Assembly (NCBI GenBank): GCA_031292355.1 | Contig: JARLHI010000048.1 | Coordinates: forward strand, 248,001 to 312,000 | Origin: Candidatus Obscuribacterales bacterium | GTDB taxonomy: Bacteria; Cyanobacteriota; Vampirovibrionia; Obscuribacterales; Obscuribacteraceae | Length of the DNA: 64,000 bases | Direction of reading: 5' to 3' | Part shown: one piece after another, positions 26,665 through 36,811 of the stretch | Layout of the letters: each line of letters starts with the position of its first letter | Position numbering within the stretch: the stretch's first letter is position 1 | Made by a program: the position numbers and the translations under genes | Notes under the pieces: model-generated | Seen by the model: the letters and a program-made list of their open reading frames with translations, nothing else | What the model was told of the DNA's origin: nothing | Database searches by the model: none

Positions 26665-28220
26665 GTGCCTCTTCTGATCATTTGCAAGATGCTATCGATC
26701 TGGCCCTTAGACAAATAGGACAATCTTGCGATAGTTATCATGCACACTTAAAGACGCGCGAAATTGGCATCGTGACTTCGGTTTCAACTGGCATCGCTAC
26801 AGTCGTTGGTTTGCCTGGACTCGGTTTTGAGGAACTCGTTAAATTTGCAGACGGCTCACTGGGAATTCCCTTTAACGTCGATGAAGATGAAATCGGTGTT
26901 GTACTTTTGGGAAATTATTGGAATATCAAAACGGGCGAGCAAGTTGAACGTACCGGTCGAATCATGGACGTGGTTGCTGGCAATCAACTTCTGGGGCGCG
27001 TTATCAACCCATTAGGAGAGCCACTTGATGGAAGAGAAGCGATATCTTCGACAGATCGCCGGCCAATTGAAAGACCGGCGCCTTCAATAATGGATCGAGC
27101 ACCGGTAGCGGTACCACTTCAGACCGGTTTAAAAGTAGTCGATGCGCTTATTCCACTAGGTAAAGGTCAGCGTGAGCTAATTATAGGCGATAGGCAAACA
27201 GGCAAAACAGCCATCGCTATTGACACCATACTCAATCAGAAAGACAAGAACGTTGTTTGCATTTATTGTGCCATCGGCCAACGGGCTTCTGCGGTGGCTA
27301 AAGCAATTGCGGTTTTTAAAGAAAAAGGAGCAATGGATTACACCGTTGTAGTCGTCGCCGAAGGAAGCGACACACCTGGACTTACCTATATCGCGCCCTA
27401 TGCTGCAACTAGCATGGCCGAATTTTTTATGGACGCTGGTCGTGACGTTCTCATTGTCTATGATGATCTAACTCAGCACGCGCGGGCTTATCGTGAGCTA
27501 TCTCTCCTGCTTCGGCGTCCACCTGGTCGTGAAGCATTCCCTGGCGACATTTTTTATATTCATTCAAGACTATTGGAGCGTTCAACTCATCTGAGCAAGG
27601 AACGCGGCGGCGGTTCGCTGACAGCTTTGCCTATCATTGAGACTGAGGCTCAGGATATTTCTGCGTACATACCTACGAACCTTATTTCAATTACTGATGG
27701 ACAGATCTATCTTTCTCCTGTTCTATTTGAGCTTGGTTTATTGCCAGCTGTCGATGTTGCTAAGTCAGTTTCACGAGTTGGTGGGGCCGCTCAGTATCCT
27801 TCTTATCGCTCGATTGCAGGCGATCTTAAGCTTGCCTTTGCGCAGTTTGAAGAGCTTGAGAATTTCGCTAAATTTGGCGCTAGGCTTGACGAAAAAACAA
27901 AACAAATCGTGGAGCATGGTCAAAGAATTCGGTTTTGTCTCAAACAACCTGAATTTCAACCTGTATCAGTGCCAGCTCAGATCATGGTATTGCTTGCCCT
28001 AACTGAAAGACTCTTCGATGACATTCCAATTGAAAAGATGAAGCTGGCTGAACAATCGGTTGAGGAAGCGGCGAAGAAAATCTCAACCGAAATTCGCGCA
28101 AGATTCACAACTGCTAACAAAATCAGTTCGGACGATCGTTCGTTGATGCTCAATCTTGCCAAGCAATCACTGTCAAAATATAAAGCCACCGCAAATGTTG
28201 CGGAGAAAAAGAATGAGTGA
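26661..28220 (+). CDS. atpA: N-type ATPase subunit alpha
   Basis: The regulatory alpha subunit of the F1 head, 519 residues, of usual length. The nucleotide loop is G-D-R-Q-T-G-K-T near residue 176, and the Q-T in it marks alpha rather than beta. Other marks are I-G-Q-R-A-S-A-V near residue 208 and S-R-V-G-G-A-A-Q-Y near residue 373 (arginine finger). The N-terminal region [13 protein letters not shown] starts the barrel. It overlaps atpF by 4 bp and atpG by 8 bp. Confidence 0.96.
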   Translation: MSASSDHLQDAIDLALRQIGQSCDSYHAHLKTREIGIVTSVSTGIATVVGLPGLGFEELVKFADGSLGIPFNVDEDEIGVVLLGNYWNIKTGEQVERTGRIMDVVAGNQLLGRVINPLGEPLDGREAISSTDRRPIERPAPSIMDRAPVAVPLQTGLKVVDALIPLGKGQRELIIGDRQTGKTAIAIDTILNQKDKNVVCIYCAIGQRASAVAKAIAVFKEKGAMDYTVVVVAEGSDTPGLTYIAPYAATSMAEFFMDAGRDVLIVYDDLTQHARAYRELSLLLRRPPGREAFPGDIFYIHSRLLERSTHLSKERGGGSLTALPIIETEAQDISAYIPTNLISITDGQIYLSPVLFELGLLPAVDVAKSVSRVGGAAQYPSYRSIAGDLKLAFAQFEELENFAKFGARLDEKTKQIVEHGQRIRFCLKQPEFQPVSVPAQIMVLLALTERLFDDIPIEKMKLAEQSVEEAAKKISTEIRARFTTANKISSDDRSLMLNLAKQSLSKYKATANVAEKKNE

Positions 28221-29112
28221 TAGTCTCGCGAATTTACGACGAAAAATTGATAGCGCCGGCGAACTTCTTTCTGTCGTGCGCACCATGAAAACGATTGCTG
28301 CAGCAAGCGTCGTTGATTATGAAAAGTCAGTAGTGGCACTGGCCGATTATGATAGAACGGTGCAACTAGGCTTGCATACATGCTTAAAACAGCAACTGTT
28401 ACATGAGCAGGCAAATGCGATAGAAACAATATCGAAAAAAATCAAACTTACGACTGTTCTCGTTTTTGGTTCAGATCAAGGACTGGTCGGTCAATTCAAT
28501 AATGCTATTGTCGATTTCATGGTTGAACAAGTGTCGGTGATGGGCGTTAAGCCAACGATCTGGGCTGTCGGAGAACGCGTCTGCGCTCGCTTAACAGACT
28601 CAGGTTTGCAACCGTCCAGTCAGTTTGCTGTGCCCACGTCTGTAAATGCTATTGGCGCTCTGGTCACGCAGATTCTTTTAAAGAGCGAGACTCTTCAAAA
28701 TCAACATCCGGAGACGCAATTTTTTCTTTTCTACAATCGTTTAAAAGCTACTGGTTTGTATGAACCTACTTATCAGGAATTGTTACCACTGGATAAGAAG
28801 TGGAGGGACGATTTAGTTGGAATCGAGTGGCCATCTACAAATCTTCCACAGATTGTAGGAGATTATATCGACACTTTGCGGTCTTTAGTTTCCGAATATT
28901 TGTTTGTCTCTATTTTTAGAGCATGCGCCGAGTCCCTAGCAAGTGAAAATTCCAGTCGTTTAACTTCAATGCAGAGAGCCGATAAAAATATCGGAGAACT
29001 ATTATCCGTCCTGAATGGACGGTTCCATAAACTTCGGCAAAGCGCTATTGATGACGAACTATTCGATGTTATTTCGGGTTTTGAGGCACTAACAGTTAAG
29101 GGACTCAGTTAA
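28213..29112 (+). CDS. atpG: N-type ATPase subunit gamma
   Basis: The central stalk subunit, 299 residues from ATG 28213, which overlaps the atpA stop by 8 bp. The N-terminal helix has [24 protein letters not shown], the family hallmark. The Rossmann part follows ([16 protein letters not shown]), and the C-terminal helix [10 protein letters not shown] closes it. It is the last gene of the operon, followed by a candidate terminator at 29138. Confidence 0.95.
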   Translation: MSDSLANLRRKIDSAGELLSVVRTMKTIAAASVVDYEKSVVALADYDRTVQLGLHTCLKQQLLHEQANAIETISKKIKLTTVLVFGSDQGLVGQFNNAIVDFMVEQVSVMGVKPTIWAVGERVCARLTDSGLQPSSQFAVPTSVNAIGALVTQILLKSETLQNQHPETQFFLFYNRLKATGLYEPTYQELLPLDKKWRDDLVGIEWPSTNLPQIVGDYIDTLRSLVSEYLFVSIFRACAESLASENSSRLTSMQRADKNIGELLSVLNGRFHKLRQSAIDDELFDVISGFEALTVKGLS

Positions 29113-29137
29113 AAGCTGCACTTTGTGGACCATAAAA

Positions 29138-29185
29138 CCGTTGTTAGTGAGACGCCGACAGTACAACGGTCTCAGACGCTTTTTT
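29138..29185 (+). terminator. Candidate terminator after the N-ATPase operon
   Basis: Two overlapping inverted repeats sit 26 bp after atpG: CCGTTGT/ACAACGG (29138-29144 with 29163-29169) and TGAGAC/GTCTCA (29148-29153 with 29169-29174). A run of six T follows at 29180-29185. The loops are long (15-18 bases), so folding is only moderately convincing. Confidence 0.5.
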
Positions 29186-29416
29186 CCTCCTCAACCACTA
29201 TTGCATTTAACGGAAGACGCAAGTGAAACGATCGGACATTTCCATGAACAGAAATATTGCAGTTGATCGCTACGGATAAAAGTCACGGCAACCTCTGTTG
29301 CAAAAACTCCAAAATCGACAGATCTCAGATTATTAAATGGCTCATCCAAGCCATTTCCAATCAGCAATTTTGTGCCAAATTTATTTTTTGCCACAGAGTC
29401 ATGGAATGTACCGTAG

Positions 29417-32113
29417 TCAACCCCTTCCCTTGGAGCCCCAGCCCTTGATTGGTAAAGACAAGAGGTATGTCATCGCCGCGGCTGCCACCACAATTGACAT
29501 GTGCTGTGCGTTTAGCGTTGTAGTATTGAGGACTAGTTGAAATGGTGGGAAATATAAGGCTAAACCCAATAAGACTAAATTGATTGCAGTACAGAGCATC
29601 ATGGGTCTGTTTAGGTGCCACCGACTGATGCGTGCTGCTCCTTCAGCAGAAAGCCATGACCATGATTGCAGAATCAGTGCAAGCGAGAGTGTGGCTAAAG
29701 CAACAGTGGTCGAGCTGTCCGCGCCAAAGTAGCGTTGATCAATCAACATGGCTATCAGGCTGACGACGGCGACCAGGACACTCCGAGTGGCAATTTGCGT
29801 TTGCTCGAATCTGTCGAGAAGCTTCTCTGTTGCTCCTCTTGGAGAACGTGTCATTACCCCAGCAGCATCCTTTTGCAATACGATGCCCATTCCTGGCAGC
29901 ACGTGCATAATCAGATTCAGGTAAAGAAGTTGCAGTGGCTGAAGGAACAGACCGGTGTTTGCAACAAGCCCAAGTGTGATAGCAATGACGGAGGTAAAGC
30001 TGGCAGTTAACAAATAACCGATCGCTCGACTGATATTCGCATATGTGATCCTTCCCTGTTCCACCGCTTTCACGATTGTCGCGAAATTATCGTCCGTAAT
30101 TACGAGATCTGAAGCCTCGCGCGCCATATCAGTGCCGGATTGTCCCATTGCTATCCCGATATTGGACTGGCGCAACGCTGGCGCGTCGTTAATGCCATCT
30201 CCAGTCATAGCCACAATATGGCCTTTGTTCTGAAGACGTTTCACAATATCGAGTTTCATTTCTGGTGTGACGCGTGCAATCACGGACACTCGATCGAGGA
30301 CAGCTTTGATCTCTTCTTCCTTTAAGTTTCGCAACTCATCGCCGGTAAGAACCGCTTTTCCATCAGCTTCCGGCAGAACAATTCCAAGCTCGTGCGCCAC
30401 GGAAAGAGCCGTTGTAGCCTGATCGCCTGTCAACATAATTATCCTGATGCCGGCCGACTGACATCGCTTTATCGCTTCCTCTACATTCTCTTTAGGGCGA
30501 TCCGACATCGCAACTAAGCCCAGTAAGGTCAATCCTTTCTCCAACTCGGCCGCGTCAAGATCATCTGGCACTTTCTCAATGTTGCGCGAAGCAACAGCAA
30601 GTACCCGCAGGCCGCGACTTGCCAGCAGACGGTTCTGACTTTCAAACCATTCGTTTTGTTGTGCGAGAAACTCGAGATCTCCGTCTTTAGTGCGGACGCG
30701 CGCGCAGAGCGGGAGTACAGCATCCGGTGATCCCTTGCAAAAGACAATACACCCTCCCGTTTGGACTAGGTGTATAGTCGACATACGTTTCCGACTCAAG
30801 TCAAAAGGTACCTCTGCCAATCGTGGTAGTTCGGCTCGCAAGGCTTCATCGTCCTCTCCAAGCTTTAGAGCTGCTGCTATTAGGCATCCCTCGGTGGGAT
30901 CGCCGTGTATATGCCAACCTTCTTGCCCTCCATGATTTTCGAGACGGGCATCATTGTTCAAACAAATTGCCGCCAAAAATTCATGCAGACTATGAGAGTC
31001 CGAGTTATACGGTTTTCCATTACTGGTCAGTTCTCCAGTGGGTTCGTAACCGCGTCCTGAGAGCTGAAGATGTTCTTGGTGCAAAATTATGTCAGTAACC
31101 AGCATCTTATTTTCAGTCAGAGTGCCAGTCTTGTCGGTACAAATGACAGTGGTGCAACCCAGTGTTTCAACAGCAGGCAGCCTCCGGACTAAAGCCTTAG
31201 CTCGTACCATTCTTCTAATGCCAGCGGCCAGTGCTAATGTAGCGATCACCGGTAGTCCTTCAGGGATGGCCGCGACTGCAAGGGCAACGCTGGTTTCAAG
31301 CATTCTCTCTAGTGGGACATGCCGCCACAGTCCTAGTCCAGCAAATACAGCGCACAACACAATAACGAGAATGGTTAATTGATGCCCGAGAATATTCAGT
31401 GACCGGGTTAATGGCGTCTCGCCTGACACTGTGTCATGCAACAGAAGACCTAACTTGCCGATTTTGGTATTTGAGCCAGTGGCGATAACGACACATACAG
31501 CACGTCCGCTCAGGACACCAGTCCCCTGAAAGGCAATGCTACTTTCAAGTGGATCAGAACTTGAGGGACTTGATGTCTTCCAAACGGGAACACTTTCTCC
31601 AGTCAGCGGGGACTCGTCGACGGAGAATGACGCACTCTCTAAAAGGCAAAGATCAGCTGGCACCCGTACGCCCGCCTCCAGCAGCACAATGTCCCCACGA
31701 ACCAGATCTCGTACCGGCAAATCTATTTCGCCGCTTCCTCGACGAACACGAATTGTGCCACCAGCCATTTCCGACAATGCATTGAGTGATACTTTGGCAC
31801 GATATTCAGTCACGAAACCGATGGCAGAATTTGTCACCAAAGCAGCGATTATGCCTAAGGTCTGCAAGTATTCCTTCATGAAGGCGGAAATAATAGTAGC
31901 CACTATTAGTAGGAGCACTACGCTGGATTTGAACTGATCGATCAACAGAGCCCAAGCGTTGAGAGGCTCTGTTCTGCCTAACTCATTTGGTCCCTCTGTC
32001 TTCAGTCTTCGAGCGGCCAAGTCGATGGACAACCCAGCTTCCTTATTAGAATTCAGCGAAGCTAGCAGCGCCTGAGGCGATTGCTGAAAGAGCTCATTGG
32101 CCGAGGTAATCAT
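29417..32113 (-). CDS. P2-type cation-transporting ATPase with altered ion-site residues
   Basis: An 898-residue P-type ATPase, full length for type P2. The start at ATG 32113 has AAGGAG upstream. The phosphorylation motif D-K-T-G-T-L-T is near residue 327, the actuator motif T-G-E-S near residue 165, the hinge G-D-G-I-N-D-A-P near residue 600, and helix M4 has the P-E-G-L-P ion motif. In helix M5 the usual N-x-x-E ligands are replaced (Y-L-L-T-A-S-F-T-S), and in M6 the usual T-D-G-L-P is M-H-V-L-P. The ion is therefore probably not Ca2+. It converges on the N-ATPase operon, and its island context suggests Na+ or another monovalent cation, as inference. Confidence 0.9.
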   Translation of the reverse strand: MITSANELFQQSPQALLASLNSNKEAGLSIDLAARRLKTEGPNELGRTEPLNAWALLIDQFKSSVVLLLIVATIISAFMKEYLQTLGIIAALVTNSAIGFVTEYRAKVSLNALSEMAGGTIRVRRGSGEIDLPVRDLVRGDIVLLEAGVRVPADLCLLESASFSVDESPLTGESVPVWKTSSPSSSDPLESSIAFQGTGVLSGRAVCVVIATGSNTKIGKLGLLLHDTVSGETPLTRSLNILGHQLTILVIVLCAVFAGLGLWRHVPLERMLETSVALAVAAIPEGLPVIATLALAAGIRRMVRAKALVRRLPAVETLGCTTVICTDKTGTLTENKMLVTDIILHQEHLQLSGRGYEPTGELTSNGKPYNSDSHSLHEFLAAICLNNDARLENHGGQEGWHIHGDPTEGCLIAAALKLGEDDEALRAELPRLAEVPFDLSRKRMSTIHLVQTGGCIVFCKGSPDAVLPLCARVRTKDGDLEFLAQQNEWFESQNRLLASRGLRVLAVASRNIEKVPDDLDAAELEKGLTLLGLVAMSDRPKENVEEAIKRCQSAGIRIIMLTGDQATTALSVAHELGIVLPEADGKAVLTGDELRNLKEEEIKAVLDRVSVIARVTPEMKLDIVKRLQNKGHIVAMTGDGINDAPALRQSNIGIAMGQSGTDMAREASDLVITDDNFATIVKAVEQGRITYANISRAIGYLLTASFTSVIAITLGLVANTGLFLQPLQLLYLNLIMHVLPGMGIVLQKDAAGVMTRSPRGATEKLLDRFEQTQIATRSVLVAVVSLIAMLIDQRYFGADSSTTVALATLSLALILQSWSWLSAEGAARISRWHLNRPMMLCTAINLVLLGLALYFPPFQLVLNTTTLNAQHMSIVVAAAAMTYLLSLPIKGWGSKGRG

Positions 32114-32126
32114 TAACGCTCCTTTG

Positions 32127-32650
32127 TTATTGCTTGACAGTAGACCGAGTCATGCCGGTGTCGCTCGTGTTCATGCTGTCACCTGAGACATCATCTGGAA
32201 CCGTTAACCGCTTTACGTAAAATTCTTGAGCGAGATATATGGCTGCCGAAATTACCGGTACGCTTATGATCGCGCCTGGCACCCCCATTAGAGATGCGCC
32301 CACATGAATGTAAGGACATTTGCGCTAGTGTTGTTGGCACCAACAGTGCTTTTGTACCAGCTACTTAATCCAGACAGGTAGCCGGGAAGATTGTCATTTA
32401 ACTTATGCCACTGCTCATGGATAGCCGGAACAAGCAGAGCAGCTAGGGCACCATATGTCATGGCAGCAGCCAGGTAAAGCGCTAGAACCGTTACCAGTCT
32501 TGGTATCTTTCTCATTTCGGCCGCTTCGGCGATCGGATAATTGCTGCAGCTATTGTCACCACCAGGATCAAACAAACGATCAACATCCTTCAGTTTATAG
32601 ATGAGAACGACACCGAGTATGGCAACGGCGAAAAGACAGGACCAGTTTTA
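32127..32650 (-). pseudogene. AI-2E family permease remnant
   Basis: On the minus strand the C-terminal end of an AI-2E (PerM-like) transporter is readable: G-V-P-G-A-I-I-S-V-P-V-I-S-A-A-I-Y-L-A, ending at the TAA 32127-32129. Upstream an N-terminal fragment gives E-M-R-K-I-P-R-L-V-T-V-L-A-L-Y-L and a soluble segment, and before that a frame change near 32560. The middle of the transporter (about 200 codons) is missing. A 95-codon frame at 32288-32575 is part of this remnant, not a gene. AI-2E permeases occur near N-ATPase operons in other bacteria. Confidence 0.65.
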
Positions 32651-33174
32651 AAGCCAAATCTGTGTTATTACTGCCATGAGGAGCGATCCGACTCATATCG
32701 ACCTGAATTCGCTCGTATATCCATATTGTTGCCAGTTTAACGAAACTCCGCATCGGTCGTAGGTGGTAAATTTTTCGCCTATCACCGTTGAGAAGCTACT
32801 GGAGATTGATGGGAAACAGGCTATTAAGCATGAATACAAGTCGATGAGCTACGAACAGCTCATATAAGCCAAAAGGATGAGAGACTTGCCTATGTGTACG
32901 GAACGATGGTGGCTTATCCATAGTGTTAGCGGCAGTGCGGATAAACAGGTTCTTTTGCCCATTCGATAGATGCCCCTAATCGGCACTGGAGGCGTCTGCA
33001 GAAGCAACCCTTGAATGCGGCTACTGATGACTCCCAGACTTAAAACTTTCTGAACAGGCTCCATTGTGAGCACCGGCCAAACATTCGCTGCGGTACTGCT
33101 TGGACTCAACGCGCAAGCCAAATGAAAGCTCTGGCTTATAAATTCATAGTACATTGTGATCAACGGAGCACGAA
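32651..33174. other. Region without a gene, probably decayed
   Basis: No credible gene spans this 524-bp stretch. A short frame near 32770-32865 (ending E-Y-K-S-M-S-Y-E-Q-L-I) looks partly coding and may be a relic. A 104-codon minus-strand frame at 32849-33163 has no start signal or family match and is not called. No terminator-like hairpin or RNA fold was found. Confidence 0.4.
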
Positions 33175-33579
33175 ATGAGCAAATATGAACCCACCGTCGA
33201 ATTGATAATGATGCTCATAGAAGTCAAAGAGTACTCGGCGGCCGCCAACGTTGAACTTGCTTTTGTCGACTCTTTTGAGGGGTGCGCGGACTTAATCGCG
33301 GCCGAAATTTTGAAGTCAAGTCGAAGCGGGAACTATCACAGATTAGAAAATTTGGTAACTGATATAAAAGATGCGATAGCATTTCACCATCAATGGGAGC
33401 TTGATGTTACCCAAATTCTTCTACAAGACACTCACCAGAACAGAGATGTCGATTGTCTGAAACAGGCTCTGGCTCAAACAAGAAATGTCAGGCGATCACT
33501 GGGGCACCAAGTTGTTGTGGCGTCTTCTTCTTTAAACATAAACTCCGCGGTCTCCACCACTGAAACAAGGCGTAACTGA
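33175..33579 (+). CDS. Hypothetical protein, 134 aa
   Basis: The gene starts at ATG 33175 after GGAG. The product is mainly helical, with S-A-A-A-N-V-E-L-A-F-V-D-S-F-E-G-C and a middle segment A-I-A-F-H-H-Q-W-E-L-D-V. The H-H-Q-W pair in a helix and the overall helical bundle might hint at a hemerythrin-like or ferritin-like fold, but the other ligands are not evident. The last 25 residues are a low-complexity serine/threonine tail. I do not recognise the family. It stands alone between two gene-poor regions. Confidence 0.5.
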   Translation: MSKYEPTVELIMMLIEVKEYSAAANVELAFVDSFEGCADLIAAEILKSSRSGNYHRLENLVTDIKDAIAFHHQWELDVTQILLQDTHQNRDVDCLKQALAQTRNVRRSLGHQVVVASSSLNINSAVSTTETRRN

Positions 33580-34121
33580 CTTCTTAAACACCAAGCTCTC
33601 CTCAGGTAGAAACACCGAGAATTATGATGCATAGCACAACAATTGCAGAACACAATCGAATCTATCCTGCGTGTGTTTCTATGTCGCACAGCCAGGATAT
33701 TTGTCCACCAATGCTAAAGAGCTGCTCAAGTAAACGTAGCGAAGATGACTCAGCACGCCGAGTCCACTCGGCTTCAAAAATCATGAGGTCTATAGTTTTG
33801 AAGAATCAGGTGGACAGCACTACTTGCCGAAAACGTAATTTTGGAAGAAACATTCGAGATGTCTAGATATAGCTAGTATGGAGCATTTTGCAAGTGTCCG
33901 GCAAACTAGACCATCTTTGCATAGCGCAGGGGAAAACATTGGAAGACGCACCAAACAAGGTGGATTTGCTGATACTCAACTAATAATTGAGAACGTCGCT
34001 CCAATAGACCATTTTCATGTGTAATCTATTGTCGAGAAGAAAAAAAAGATTGGTTACAACCACTTATAATGATTTGCAATAAGCGGCTATACCTACTTAA
34101 TCACGATCTTTGAGGATACCA
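33580..34121. other. Gene-poor region before tag
   Basis: This 540-bp stretch holds no frame that I believe in. An 80-codon plus-strand frame at 33624-33866 has a cysteine-rich, low-sense composition and no binding site. The last 100 bp are AT-rich and end with GAGGA at 34112-34116, the ribosome binding site of tag, so the tag promoter is probably near 34000-34090. Confidence 0.45.
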
Positions 34122-34685
34122 ATGTCGACGGAAAAATCCAGATGTGCGTGGGCTAACAGCAGTCCACTGATGTCCGCTTATCACGATGAAGAATGGGGCG
34201 TCCCGCTGTATGACAGCCGAACGCTCTGGGAGATGCTCATGCTTGAGGGCTTTCAGGCTGGGCTTTCCTGGTCTGTCGTATTGAAAAAGCGCGATGCTTT
34301 TCGAAAAGCGTTCAAAAATTTCGACCCTGCAAAAGTAGCAAAACTGAAAGAAAGCGATATTGAAAAATTGATGCAAGACCCAGGCATCATTAGAGCACGC
34401 GCAAAGATAGAAGCCACTATAGGCGGTGCAAAAGCCTATTTAGCGATGCAAAAATCAGGAGAAGACTTTTCTGATTTCGTATGGTGCGTTGCCGGTGGCA
34501 AACCCATAAAAAATACTGGACCAATCCCTACGCAAACACCTCTTTCAGAGCAATTCTCGAAAGAGTTCAAAAAACGAGGCTTCAAATTTGTGGGACCAGT
34601 TATCGTTTATGCCTGGATGCAAGCAGTAGGAATCGTCGACGATCATGCGCCGAATTGCCACAAGCGCAAACGTTCGTCGGGCTAA
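34122..34685 (+). CDS. tag: DNA-3-methyladenine glycosylase I
   Basis: A 187-residue Tag enzyme, which removes 3-methyladenine from alkylated DNA. The start is ATG 34122 with GAGGA five bases before it. Family marks are C-A-W-A-N near residue 6, Y-H-D-E-E-W-G-V-P-L near residue 19, F-Q-A-G-L-S-W near residue 46 and the zinc-binding end D-D-H-A-P-N-C-H near residue 175. These supply the Cys and His zinc ligands known in Escherichia coli Tag. The length is normal. No SOS- or Ada-like operator was found upstream. Confidence 0.95.
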   Translation: MSTEKSRCAWANSSPLMSAYHDEEWGVPLYDSRTLWEMLMLEGFQAGLSWSVVLKKRDAFRKAFKNFDPAKVAKLKESDIEKLMQDPGIIRARAKIEATIGGAKAYLAMQKSGEDFSDFVWCVAGGKPIKNTGPIPTQTPLSEQFSKEFKKRGFKFVGPVIVYAWMQAVGIVDDHAPNCHKRKRSSG

Positions 34686-34736
34686 AAACTCACATTAAAG
34701 ACCCACGAGCAACGCAAATAGCAACGAAAATTGCAC

Positions 34737-35405
34737 CTATTTACGCTCGTCTGCCTTGGCCAGAGTTACGCGCTTACCATTGACTGGGTCTAGTGACTCA
34801 CCATAAATCTGAACGCCTCCCATCCAATAATCATGCGCGCCAGCTAGCACACGGCTGATAGACATTGCATTAGCACTATGTTTCGAGCCCGCAAGTGAAA
34901 TTTCGAGGGTGGCGTTTGTCTTTTGGGCTGCTAGATCTGCTTTATTTTGCTTTTCGATGTCCGTTAAAATTGAAGCTCGTTCTTCCTGATACTTACCGCT
35001 GAGGGCAGTCTCGATCGCCTTGCCATCACCATTTTCTGCGGACTCAGCAAGTTTAGGGACATCTACTGGCTGGCGCACAGCAGGCACTTTATCATTTATA
35101 TCGGTGTGCTTGAGGTCGCTCATGCTCAAATCATCTTGATACAACATTTTGCCGCCCATGAACTCGTCAAAGCCACCTTTTGTCGCTCGGATTGAAATGG
35201 TGTCTTTATAATAAAAATCATGAGTAATGTGGAGCGTGGTATCGGTCCTTCCAGCCTTTAAATCATCTTGATTCAGCTTGCTTATGGCATCGAGGTCACG
35301 GAAGCGCTCTTCTTCGAACTTGCCGCTAAAAGCGTTGGAAACAGAACTTCCGTCACCCTTTTCTAGTTGCGTGGTCAGGTCGCGTAAAGAGATGCGCTCG
35401 CTCAT
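34737..35405 (-). CDS. Hypothetical protein with two tandem helical modules
   Basis: A 222-residue soluble protein built from two copies of a module. Module 1 starts L-T-T-Q-L-E-K-G-D-G-S-S-V and continues G-K-F-E-E-E-R-F; module 2 starts L-A-E-S-A-E-N-G-D-G-K-A-I and continues G-K-Y-Q-E-E-R-A-S. Each helical part ends with a beta strand (T-T-L-H-I-T; A-T-L-E-I-S). The modules have the same order of features as the N-terminal part of the duplicated proteins at 10.1 and 11.0 kb. The start at ATG 35405 follows an AGG-type site. No signal peptide is present. The family is unknown to me. Confidence 0.65.
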   Translation of the reverse strand: MSERISLRDLTTQLEKGDGSSVSNAFSGKFEEERFRDLDAISKLNQDDLKAGRTDTTLHITHDFYYKDTISIRATKGGFDEFMGGKMLYQDDLSMSDLKHTDINDKVPAVRQPVDVPKLAESAENGDGKAIETALSGKYQEERASILTDIEKQNKADLAAQKTNATLEISLAGSKHSANAMSISRVLAGAHDYWMGGVQIYGESLDPVNGKRVTLAKADERK

Positions 35406-35510
35406 ATTCTGTACCTGTTTCTACTCTCAGGCAACATCGTAGGGGACCGGGCGCCCCCGGACAATGGTATAAATACTCAAGAGCCCTAATTGTGACAATG
35501 GCAGCCGGTA

Positions 35511-36635
35511 TTAATGTTCAGCATCCAACGATTTTTTAATCGCAGCCAGTAAGCGCGTGTAGCCATGGTCGTATGTAGGATGCTCAAAATCCCCCTGCCA
35601 CACATCTCTGGACATAGAACCATTTTTTTCGAGCATTGACCGTCCAATATCGCTGAAATGGATATTAGGACTATGCTGTTCGCTCAAGTCGTGATGTAAA
35701 AGTTTATTGATATCAGTGACATCATCGCGATGTCCACCACGCGGCAACAGTCCTAAGACTAAAACTTTCGAGTTGGGGAATTTGTGAGCAATCAGTTCAG
35801 CATTCCCCATGATGTCGCGTGCTATTTGCTCATGTGACTTGCCCTGGTCAATGTCGTTTGTGCCGATCAGCATAACGAAGTCCTTAGGCGCTTTACCGTT
35901 TTTGAAATTCAACTCACCGTGCTCGAGGCGATAGCGCAAATTCTCAGTAGTGTCGCTATGAATGCCGAAATTCGCTGTTTTACCATGTAGATTTTTGAAT
36001 GAATTATTGAGCGACATGCCATCGGTAATTGAATCACCAAAGAAGGCAGTATCAGGCACACCAGATTGCGCTTTATGGACAAGAGCTTTGTGTTGTTCAT
36101 TCCAGTTGTCTAGAAGACCTGTTGTCCCCGGACTAAAAGGCAGTTGACGCTCCTTGGAAGCGTCAGGCAACTTGGGCGCTTCGACCTTATGTTGCTCTAT
36201 GAAAGGGTTGTCTATCTCCGGCAACACATCAACTTTTGCGGCGACTTTGCCTTTCGGAGAAAGCGCCTTTTCGATTTTAGTGTCGTGAGCAGTGAGGATT
36301 TTTCTTGCTTTGTCAGATAGGTGACCTTGCTTTTCGGCGTGCGGCGAAAAATCAAGATAGCCATCATGCTGAAGAGCTTTCTTGAGCAGCTTCATCTCAT
36401 GCCGGTAATGGTCTTTTGAAAAGTGACCATGCTTTGATTCATGATGTCGCAAAACAGTTGCTTCATGCTGCAAAACCGAAAGAGCTGTTTCGCCGGAGTG
36501 TATACGCCCTTCAGCATCGCGCTTGAGATTACGCACTTCTGCCGAATCCGAATTTCGCCCCTGGTCCTGCACTTCTCGCACCTCGGTCTGCCATAATAAC
36601 CGGCGCAAAAAGGATTGTAAAGGGGTTGCAGTCAA
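35511..36635 (-). CDS. SGNH/GDSL hydrolase with charged N-terminal region
   Basis: A 374-residue protein. The C-terminal 190 residues are an SGNH hydrolase: block I F-F-G-D-S-I-T-D-G near residue 200 (nucleophile Ser), N-F-G-I-H-S-D-T-T near residue 222 (Gly block), M-L-I-G-T-N-D-I-D near residue 252 and a final D-F-E-H-P-T near residue 353 with the D-x-x-H dyad. The first 180 residues are rich in H, K and E and mostly helical. No signal peptide is seen. The start is uncertain (TTG 36635, overlapping the opposite-strand region, or an internal GTG near 36580). The substrate may be an ester or acetylated glycan. Confidence 0.75.
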   Translation of the reverse strand: MTATPLQSFLRRLLWQTEVREVQDQGRNSDSAEVRNLKRDAEGRIHSGETALSVLQHEATVLRHHESKHGHFSKDHYRHEMKLLKKALQHDGYLDFSPHAEKQGHLSDKARKILTAHDTKIEKALSPKGKVAAKVDVLPEIDNPFIEQHKVEAPKLPDASKERQLPFSPGTTGLLDNWNEQHKALVHKAQSGVPDTAFFGDSITDGMSLNNSFKNLHGKTANFGIHSDTTENLRYRLEHGELNFKNGKAPKDFVMLIGTNDIDQGKSHEQIARDIMGNAELIAHKFPNSKVLVLGLLPRGGHRDDVTDINKLLHHDLSEQHSPNIHFSDIGRSMLEKNGSMSRDVWQGDFEHPTYDHGYTRLLAAIKKSLDAEH

Positions 36636-36811
36636 TCAATCTCGCCACAGGGCTGGAATCTTCTTTATTTAAACCACTACTTTTTAGACGGCAATTCTAC
36701 AGTTCGCAAATAGCTGGGCACACCTCCAAATCGACAGTCAGGTATACTCCACGTGAGCGTAAGTTCTGCACTCAGGATGCATGTTGCTTTTTTACTGGAC
36801 CTCACCAGCAG

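Noticed and set aside
32849-33163. 104-codon minus-strand frame
   Set aside because: No start signal or recognisable family, and the composition looks random.
33624-33866. 80-codon plus-strand frame
   Set aside because: Cysteine- and serine-rich chance-like product without a binding site.
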